DNA from: Photorhabdus australis DSM 17609
Lineage (GTDB): Bacteria > Pseudomonadota > Gammaproteobacteria > Enterobacterales > Enterobacteriaceae
Length of the DNA: 64,000 bases
Direction of reading: 5' to 3'
Assembly: GCF_000711895.1 (NCBI RefSeq)
Contig: NZ_JONO01000023.1
Location: forward strand, 25,556-89,555
Part shown: in pieces, positions 58,276 to 64,000 of the stretch
Numbering within the stretch: position 1 is the first letter of the stretch
How the letters are laid out: each line of letters opens with the position of its first letter
Translations under genes and position numbers: made by a program
The notes under the pieces: model-generated
The model's database searches: none
Told to the model about the DNA's origin: nothing
Seen by the model: only the letters and a program-made list of their open reading frames with translations

Positions 58276-59142
58276 ATGCCAGAACAAGAGATATGGACGC
58301 CTCAAAAAGCAGCTATTCGGCTAACAAAAATTTGCGATACTTTCAGTGAGATTCACGGCACAGAACGATTTCCTGTTAACGTTGGTGAATTGTCTCTGGG
58401 GGCGGCAGAGTTATTCCAATGGGCTGACCCTATAGTAAAAATAGAACCCGTTGACATCAAAGGATTTGATGGTGCATTAATTGCCAATGAAGCCCGCAGC
58501 CGTTGGATGCTACTTTACAATAACGGTTTAACATCCCCTGGTAGAATTCGATTCACTCAGGCACATGAGCTGGGACATTACATACTTCATCGTCTAAATC
58601 GTGATGAGTTCAGATGTAGCAGTGATGATATGCTATCCTGGGAAGATAAAAATATTGAATCAGAAGCAGATTTATTTGCTTCTTACTTACTGATGCCATT
58701 CAATGACTTCCGAAAACAGTTGACGCCAGACGTTGATATTGAAGTATTACGTCAGTATGCGATTCGTTATGGAGTATCGCTGACAGCTGCTGCATTGAAA
58801 TGGCTTGAATGTACTGAAGAAAATGCCGTATTCATTTTATCTCGTGACGGGTACATGAAATGGGCCTTTTCCAGCCCCGCAGCTCGCCGTAACGGAGCCT
58901 TCTTTCGCACACAACGCAATGTTGTAAGTATTCCAGAAGGATCGCTTGCTGCAAACCAGAACATTTCAATGGAAAGAGCAGGAATGAAGATCCCTGCATC
59001 AATTTGGTTCCCTCATGCAGATAAAGACGCTTCAGTACGTGAAATGAAAATACAATCAGAGCAGTATGAATATGTCATCACCCTTCTAATCCTTTCCCGA
59101 AAAACAACTGTATGGCCTCCTTTTCATGGGGAAGATGAGTAA
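58276..59142 (+). CDS. capP: CBASS-associated metallopeptidase CapP (ImmA/IrrE type)
   Basis: A 288-residue zinc peptidase. The HExxH motif is in RFTQAHELGHYILHRL (near residue 98), with a third ligand likely in ESEADLFASYLLMP. The C-terminal half is a sensor-like domain. In the characterised system single-stranded DNA stimulates CapP to cleave CapH, switching on CBASS during DNA damage. It is co-transcribed with capH. Confidence 0.92.
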   Translation: MPEQEIWTPQKAAIRLTKICDTFSEIHGTERFPVNVGELSLGAAELFQWADPIVKIEPVDIKGFDGALIANEARSRWMLLYNNGLTSPGRIRFTQAHELGHYILHRLNRDEFRCSSDDMLSWEDKNIESEADLFASYLLMPFNDFRKQLTPDVDIEVLRQYAIRYGVSLTAAALKWLECTEENAVFILSRDGYMKWAFSSPAARRNGAFFRTQRNVVSIPEGSLAANQNISMERAGMKIPASIWFPHADKDASVREMKIQSEQYEYVITLLILSRKTTVWPPFHGEDE

Positions 59143-59231
59143 AGTTCTTTTTCAAATAAAGTAGCATGTATGTTTAGCAAGCAAAAATAATTAGTTAAAA
59201 ACATCAATACAACTCATTCATATTGTTAAAC

Positions 59232-60836
59232 TTAACAAAACATAACAGTTAACATGGGTCCATAAGGGGTAAAATACTGGCCAGCCTGGTCATGACCTAA
59301 TTCCAGCGCCATGAAAATAGACCCCAGAAAATCACCGACCTCATACTCCAGTCCCATAATAACTTCACTCAGCAAACGACTCAGCCGGAAGGCATCTTCA
59401 CGGGAATAACGTTTAACCCGCTGCATATAGTCCGCTTCAAATTCCTCATTTTGCAACAGCGCGTTATACAATGAACAGGCTGCCATATGCACAAAATCAC
59501 AGAACACCTGCCAGCGGTTTTCATGGGGCGCAATCTGGTTAAACAGTCTGATAAAAGCCTGTTTATGTGGATTCGGTTCCCGGTAAGTTGCCGCCAATGG
59601 CAGTTCCACAACGTTATCGTCAGTTGGATCATTATCTTCATCCGCATAACCACGGTCAGACGCCACCGGCGGTAACAACAACCATTCAGAATGTGATGAT
59701 CTGTCCGGTTCGCCAGTATCAGCGGGTTCTGTCACCGGGATCCGAGCATAGTTCAGATACGATGGCTGGCTGGCGAATAACGCCAATGCCTCGCTGGCCT
59801 GCCCCAACTCTTCCGGAAACAACCTGCCTTCTGGCTGGTCATGCCGTTCCCAGTGATATATTCGGGCTAAAGCACTGACAGCCATCAGCGGCGTGATACA
59901 CTGATCAATATGGCGCTGAACCACCTCATCATATTCCAGCATGGTGTCATTCAGCGGCAGACCATAGTGCTCACTGAGCAACACGGTAGCCATCTGCTGC
60001 CACAATTCCACCTGGGTCGGTAACTGCTGTCTGCAGTCTTGCAAATAATCCATAGCACGGCGGGCATCATTAGCCACCTGAAATAACCACCACGGATCTG
60101 AACCCAAAGTATGTTCCCAACGTACTGTATTATCAGGATATACCGGGTTACCCCGAATACCGGTTAATCCCGCCATAAACGCCACGCCCAATGCTGTCAC
60201 CCATTGTTCCCGGGCTTCATCCAACTCACTTTGGGTTGTCAGGCCAAAGCGGTTTAACCGGGACGGATGGCCAGTGGCATAAACCAGTTGATGCAACAAG
60301 TCATGCCAGTATTGTGAATCTTCAACGTAGTCCCGCCGGACAGGCAGCTCAATACGATCATGCAATGGTCGGTAAACGGGCATAATGCCCGACCGATGAA
60401 CCACCGGGATCCCACTGGCCGTCACCAGTTGCTGAACAGCGGTAAAACCGGGAGCCGGACGGGGAGGTAAAGGAAAAGCGGGTTGAAGTTCTGTCGGCAA
60501 TCCTTCACATTGTTCCAGATTAATGACACGTATCAGCGACATTGAAGGCCGGTAACGGACGATGGTTGTCGGTTTTTCACCGTTGACCACCCATCCGCCT
60601 AACGCTCTTAAATCATCACCGGTTAACCAGCGGTTAGATATCAACTGCCGCTGCAACATAGTTTGCCAGAGCAACAGCACATTGATACCGCTAAACGGTT
60701 GTCTGGTCAGCGCATGCTGAGGCAAACCGTACTCACTGGCCGCTTGCCAGGGCGCCCATCCACTTTCCAGGCTGTCTGTAAGACGTCGGGTGATTAACCG
60801 GCAGATATCATCCGGTAGGTAAGAAAGGGTCATCAT
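59232..60836 (-). CDS. ArdC-like antirestriction / N6-methylase fusion, 3' truncated
   Basis: A 534-residue ICE protein. The N-terminal ArdC-like ssDNA-binding part (ICRLITRRLTDSLESGWAPWQ... GINVLLLW) is followed by a zincin-like domain in which the usual HExxH appears as YWHDLLHQLVYATGH. The C-terminal 130 residues match the N-terminus of type I-like adenine methylases (FVHMAACSLYNALL..., FLGSIFMALELGHDQAGQYFTPYGP). The reading frame stops right after the FTPY motif, before the SAM and NPPY motifs, so the methylase part cannot work. The break lies near the right edge of the CBASS cassette. Confidence 0.75.
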   Translation of the reverse strand: MMTLSYLPDDICRLITRRLTDSLESGWAPWQAASEYGLPQHALTRQPFSGINVLLLWQTMLQRQLISNRWLTGDDLRALGGWVVNGEKPTTIVRYRPSMSLIRVINLEQCEGLPTELQPAFPLPPRPAPGFTAVQQLVTASGIPVVHRSGIMPVYRPLHDRIELPVRRDYVEDSQYWHDLLHQLVYATGHPSRLNRFGLTTQSELDEAREQWVTALGVAFMAGLTGIRGNPVYPDNTVRWEHTLGSDPWWLFQVANDARRAMDYLQDCRQQLPTQVELWQQMATVLLSEHYGLPLNDTMLEYDEVVQRHIDQCITPLMAVSALARIYHWERHDQPEGRLFPEELGQASEALALFASQPSYLNYARIPVTEPADTGEPDRSSHSEWLLLPPVASDRGYADEDNDPTDDNVVELPLAATYREPNPHKQAFIRLFNQIAPHENRWQVFCDFVHMAACSLYNALLQNEEFEADYMQRVKRYSREDAFRLSRLLSEVIMGLEYEVGDFLGSIFMALELGHDQAGQYFTPYGPMLTVMFC

Positions 60837-60903
60837 CTTTCCTGTCTAAAATTAAGGAAGAGACCCTTCCACAGGGAATCGTCTCTCCCTGGGGGATAAA
60901 TAA

Positions 60904-61371
60904 TTAGCGCATGAAATAATTAGCTATTTTGGCCGGTAACGCGGTCAGCCAGTGATACATTGCTGACAAGTCAACCTCGTAAGCGTGAAGCATCAAACAC
61001 ACGCCTGTCACCAGCGACGTTAATGCTATCCCGGTCAACAGCCAGCGACGACGCTGCCTGAGTTTTTTCTCCTTTAGCTGCGCCTGTTGATACAGGAACA
61101 GCCCCAGCGTCTGCAACTCACTGAACCGGTGAAATTCCTCACGCCGTAAGGCTTCACAAGCCTCATCGTAACGCTCAAGCTCGGTCGGATGATGACGAGC
61201 AAGAAAACAGCGATAACCATGATTTCTCAGCGTGTGATTGTCGAATTGCGCCTGCAGCCACTGATTAAACCGGCTACGGGTTTTTCTGAATATTTCCGGT
61301 TCAGCCAGCGCCTGCACTGACAGGGACTGGGACGGTTCCCGAATGTGTTCTTTCGTCGTCATGGTACTCAT
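60904..61371 (-). CDS. ICE-encoded membrane-anchored protein of unknown function
   Basis: A 155-residue protein starting MSTMTTKEHIREPSQ with AGGAG upstream. The N-terminal 115 residues are charged and helical (FRKTRSRFNQWLQAQFDNHTLRNHGYRCFLARHH), followed by one membrane helix (WLLTGIALTSLVTGVCLMLHAY) and a short tail. I do not recognise the family. It is in the same minus-strand series as the ArdC-like gene, with a structured leader. Confidence 0.7.
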   Translation of the reverse strand: MSTMTTKEHIREPSQSLSVQALAEPEIFRKTRSRFNQWLQAQFDNHTLRNHGYRCFLARHHPTELERYDEACEALRREEFHRFSELQTLGLFLYQQAQLKEKKLRQRRRWLLTGIALTSLVTGVCLMLHAYEVDLSAMYHWLTALPAKIANYFMR

Positions 61372-61447
61372 AGGGTTAACTCCTGTTGTAAAAAAATGAC
61401 TGACGGCGTTAACCCTCACGGGTTTCCCCGTCAGGGTAATCAATAAA

Positions 61448-61744
61448 TTAAGCGTCCAACGCAATCAGCAACCGATCAGATTCATGTTTAAGCCGCAGCG
61501 CTTGCCACAAAGGAGCCTTCATGTCGCCGTCGTGCGGCAAACAGAAAAAACCAAACGTCACCTCACATACTCCCGGCTTTGCTGCCGACCAGGCTTTGAA
61601 TGCCTGGTAAATCAGTTGATGAAACCGTTCTGTTTCATATTCTGGCGCAGACGGATAACTTACCATTCGCCGCCAGACTGGCTCTTCAATCGCCACGGCC
61701 GGCATCACCGCCCGGGTAACGGCAGTCAACGTCTCATTGACCAT
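61448..61744 (-). CDS. Small ICE protein of unknown function (98 residues)
   Basis: A soluble protein (VWRRMVSYPSAPEYETERFHQLIYQAFKAWSAAKPGVCEVTFGFFCLPHDGDMKAPLWQALRL) with no recognised motif. Its start overlaps the stop of the upstream 125-residue gene by one base (TAATG type), so it is co-translated with it. Confidence 0.65.
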   Translation of the reverse strand: MVNETLTAVTRAVMPAVAIEEPVWRRMVSYPSAPEYETERFHQLIYQAFKAWSAAKPGVCEVTFGFFCLPHDGDMKAPLWQALRLKHESDRLLIALDA

Positions 61745-62121
61745 TATGCGGCCTCATCATAAGCCTTCGACAAACTACGCTGTCTCAGCAGACGCGTGAG
61801 CATCTGTTGCGCCGAATCCACCGCTTCCGTTTCATCGATAAGGTACCGCTCGCCATAAAACGGCTCCGGACTCTCCTCACCGAAATACAGCAACTCCACA
61901 CCCGGTTTGTAGCTGTGTCTATCTCTGACCACAACCGGTCTCCCGCACGACTTGGCGTCGTCAGAGAGTTGCCATTTACCGGCATACACCGTGTGTCTTC
62001 GCGCATGAGCTGCTGGTAGTCTCACCTGTCTTCGACGTAATAGCCGGGACATAACATGGTAAAATGACAGCGAAATCCAACGAATAACGCCCCAAAGTAC
62101 TGTCACAAAGATCATTAACAT
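61744..62121 (-). CDS. Small ICE protein with N-terminal membrane helix (125 residues)
   Basis: Residues 2-22 (LMIFVTVLWGVIRWISLSFYHV) are hydrophobic; then comes a basic stretch (RLLRRRQVRLPAAHARRH) and a soluble acidic C-terminal part (FGEESPEPFYGERYLIDETEAVDSAQQ). This suggests an inner-membrane anchor with the soluble part in the cytoplasm. The function is unknown. It lies 12 bp after the 73-residue gene. Confidence 0.65.
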   Translation of the reverse strand: MLMIFVTVLWGVIRWISLSFYHVMSRLLRRRQVRLPAAHARRHTVYAGKWQLSDDAKSCGRPVVVRDRHSYKPGVELLYFGEESPEPFYGERYLIDETEAVDSAQQMLTRLLRQRSLSKAYDEAA

Positions 62122-62133
62122 CGTTCGTCTCCT

Positions 62134-62355
62134 TTATCCCCATAACAACTGGAAAACCAGCAACAGCACACCTAACGTCAGGATCCCCGCAATTTTGAAC
62201 AGCGTTATCATGCCCAAAAGTTTAAGGAGTGCGTCACGATCACGGTAGTCACATTCATCACGGATCAAATCGCGGATAAGTGAACGTTGTTTCGGGGTTA
62301 ATGTCTCTGAAGCCGGCAGGATTGTCGGATCAGAAGGTGAATGAAAAGCAGGCAT
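62134..62355 (-). CDS. Small ICE tail-anchored membrane protein (73 residues)
   Basis: A polar N-terminus (LTPKQRSLIRDLIRDECDYRDRDALLKLLG) is followed by a single C-terminal membrane helix (FKIAGILTLGVLLLVFQLLW). Not recognised. First gene of a tightly packed minus-strand trio; preceded by a 219-bp leader region containing CCGGGAC / GTCCCGG at 62389-62404. Confidence 0.6.
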   Translation of the reverse strand: MPAFHSPSDPTILPASETLTPKQRSLIRDLIRDECDYRDRDALLKLLGMITLFKIAGILTLGVLLLVFQLLWG

Positions 62356-62574
62356 TAACAGCTCCTGTTACCGGAAACCTGCCCTTGACCGGGACAAGTC
62401 CCGGGAAGTGAAAAACGATGTCCGTCAAGAACATCATGCAAAGTGAATCAATCCGTCAGGTCAATCCTTATTAGGACGCCTTTAAGATACGGGAACTGGC
62501 CCTGTTATCGCCAACCCGGGAAACACGCCTCACTTGGGTTAAATAAAAATTCAGTTCGAATAAGCAGATAATAT

Positions 62575-62982
62575 TTAATCAATAGCCGCGAGTATTTTTT
62601 CAGCTTCTGAATGTCCACGAGCATAACCATACAAAGCATGAAAAGCTTTAATATCGTCGTCCTGCTCACTGAAATCGGCCAGTTCATACAGAGAGAACAG
62701 CGTCACCGTGATGCCAAAAGCCTCCGCTGACATGATCCCCTCAAAACCATTATCCTCAACAAACACACGATATTGTTGTTGAAACGTCGGAACGGCATAA
62801 AAAATGCCATTTGACAAAACACGGCCCTCCCAGAAATCGCCCTGATACCCGGGACATAACCGAATGGCCCGGCGAAAAAACATTTTCTTTAACAACGCCT
62901 CAAGCCAGCTTTGTGTCGAAAACAGTTCTTCAAACCGGACAGATTTCACCGATATTTCCGTTGATAACGATAAAGTTTGCAT
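62575..62982 (-). CDS. ardB: ArdB/KlcA-family antirestriction protein
   Basis: A 135-residue protein starting MQTLSLSTEIS. The family core is complete: YQGDFWEGRVLSNGIFYAVP (about residues 53-72), NGFEGIMSAEAFGITVTLFSLYELA, and the C-terminal HALYGYARGHSEAEKILAAID. ArdB/KlcA proteins protect incoming plasmid or ICE DNA from type I restriction without mimicking DNA charge. Its ribosome binding site (GAGGAA) lies in a perfect 7-bp hairpin, suggesting controlled translation. Confidence 0.85.
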   Translation of the reverse strand: MQTLSLSTEISVKSVRFEELFSTQSWLEALLKKMFFRRAIRLCPGYQGDFWEGRVLSNGIFYAVPTFQQQYRVFVEDNGFEGIMSAEAFGITVTLFSLYELADFSEQDDDIKAFHALYGYARGHSEAEKILAAID

Positions 62983-62987
62983 AATAT

Positions 62988-63012
62988 TTCCTCGAATGAA
63001 AAAAACGAGGAA
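62988..63012 (-). promoter_or_regulatory. Hairpin sequestering the ardB ribosome binding site
   Basis: TTCCTCG and CGAGGAA arms enclose an 11-nt loop. The 3' arm contains the GAGGAA Shine-Dalgarno sequence, so folding would block ardB translation. Confidence 0.5.
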
Positions 63013-63069
63013 CACTCTCCCTGTATCAGGGAAAAGTCTTCCCCGTCAGGGTGGTAGTCAGAATGGGTA

Positions 63070-63237
63070 TCACGGTATTAACCGCTTATCCCGCAGGTAG
63101 AAAATCTCATGACGCCAGTCATCACAGCAATCATCATCACTGCTGTCAACAGGGTCAAACAGGTTTCCTATACATGGTTCGCTTGTACGGGCAGACTCGT
63201 GAGTTTCAAAGCCGCGTTTTATATTTCCTATTAGCAA
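63070..63237 (-). CDS. Possible small ICE gene or 3' gene fragment
   Basis: An open stretch of 55 codons on the minus strand reading GNIKRGFETHESART... CIGNLFDPVDSSDDDCC... IFYLRDKRLIP, a composition more like a true acidic protein than noise. The only starts are TTG, closely behind AGAAGGA, so it is either a tiny protein or the 3' end of a truncated gene. Same orientation as ardB, directly upstream of its leader. Confidence 0.3.
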   Translation of the reverse strand: MLIGNIKRGFETHESARTSEPCIGNLFDPVDSSDDDCCDDWRHEIFYLRDKRLIP

Positions 63238-63983
63238 TCCTTCTGATTACTAAGGAGGATTGTCACCCATCGGGAAACTAAACGCCCCCACTGGGTCAGT
63301 AAAATTGCACCTTCATCACTGATGAGTGATACCCGTTTTCAAAGGATAAACGGATTTGCCGTCCGAAGACGCCATCTCTCAGGCTACAATGGCATTGAAA
63401 TCAGTCACCCGAAGGCGTTCCTCTCAGACTGCGGGAACATTAACGATCGCTTACGCGACAACGAATACTGCCTTAAATTAATCAAGGTCCATCTCAACGT
63501 CAAGCAAGCTTTTCATACTGCATAGAATCATCATTTATGCTCTTCAAAACGTGAGCACAATGACAGGCCGAACAGTTAACAAAAAGCAAAACTAGCATAG
63601 ATAAATCCGCAATAACATAGCACCTGTTCTGCCAACTGAGCTAAAAGTCATCATCTAACCTAATCATAAAAGGTAATACCCAATCACTAATTGACGATAA
63701 ATGTCACATTTATATGTAGTTTCATTCTGAAATTAAAATAAAAAAATGTGATTCATATCACAAGTTAAAACAAAAAATTAAATTATTTTGAAATCATTAA
63801 CATTGATTATTAAATGATTAATATTAATCTATTTTTCATACAATACTGTTACAAAATAATCACATTGGCCTGTTTTTTGCGTTGTCATATAACCTCTTGT
63901 TTTTGCTGCTATCTTAACCTAATCCCCGTTTTTAATTGCCTGAGTGATAATCAACCCTAAACATTGATCGCTAAGTGAAATTT
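63238..63983. other. Non-coding end of the island
   Basis: About 745 bp with no convincing gene on either strand. It becomes very AT-rich after 63660. It includes a tRNA-like D-arm fragment at 63624-63646 on the minus strand and presumably a promoter for the next gene. Confidence 0.45.
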
Positions 63984-64000
63984 ATGGTTAATACCGCTTC
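63984..64000 (+). CDS. Possible 5' end of a gene cut by the window edge
   Basis: ATGGTTAATACCGCTTC follows AAGTGA by about 6 nt, after a long AT-rich promoter-like stretch. Too short to identify. Confidence 0.25.

Noticed and set aside
61484..61762. Plus-strand frames antisense to the small ICE genes
   Set aside because: The minus-strand genes have overlapping starts and stops and leaders; the antisense frames look like shadows.
63322..63525. Plus-strand frame of 67 codons near the right end
   Set aside because: No ribosome binding site or recognisable motif, and opposite to the neighbouring ICE genes.
1..64000. CRISPR array or complete insertion sequence
   Set aside because: No regularly spaced short direct repeats and no transposase-like protein were seen; the repeated sequences are ERICs and the immunity-gene tandem.

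Overview
The window is a low-GC gammaproteobacterial chromosome segment that fits Photorhabdus (Morganellaceae). The evidence is enterobacterial core gene order (gmhA-yafJ-dpaA-fadE; rsmE-gshB-yqgE-ruvX-yggR-yggS-proC-yggT-rdgB-hemW; yggN-glsB-yggL-trmB-mutY-yggX-mltC), a Na+-NQR operon, and eight ERIC repeats, seven of them exactly 127 bp. The genus is inferred from gene content and recall; no database search was run.

Layout. 1-3.7 kb: 3' part of a heme-type TonB receptor, an ECF sigma factor and a degenerate GDPD-family secreted protein. 3.9-12.1 kb: the Nit1C nitrilase cluster (nitA regulator on the minus strand, divergent nitBCDEFGH), with a recognisable sigma-54 promoter and a pair of upstream palindromes. 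12.5-17.4 kb: accessory DNA with an orphan methyltransferase, a putative membrane-active toxin followed by three tandem paralogous immunity-like membrane genes, and a TacA/TacT-type toxin-antitoxin pair. 17.8-25.0 kb: nqrABCDEF-apbE-nqrM, the sodium-pumping NADH:quinone oxidoreductase with its flavin and iron maturation factors. 25.4-44.0 kb: core metabolism, cell wall, lipid A, fatty acid, lysine, glutathione, proline, heme and translation genes. 44.0-47.5 kb: an AT-rich accessory patch with an unrecognised 220-residue protein and an orphan siderophore-binding protein. 47.5-53.1 kb: core genes ending at tRNA-Phe (53234-53309).

From tRNA-Phe onward lies a mobile island: a decayed integrase, then a complete type III CBASS anti-phage system (cdnC, HORMA cap7, TRIP13-like cap6, nucC) with its divergent capH/capP control pair, then minus-strand genes of an integrative/conjugative element, including an ArdC-like/methylase remnant and an ArdB/KlcA antirestriction protein. 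The island therefore holds abortive-infection defence next to counter-defence genes.

The most unusual material is at 13.9-16.3 kb. An ERIC element has split the toxin gene just after its third codon, and each later immunity copy is preceded by a relic resembling the toxin's last codons. A second ERIC lies directly in front of the nitA start, and at 17.6-17.8 kb one ERIC is inserted inside another with a visible TA duplication.
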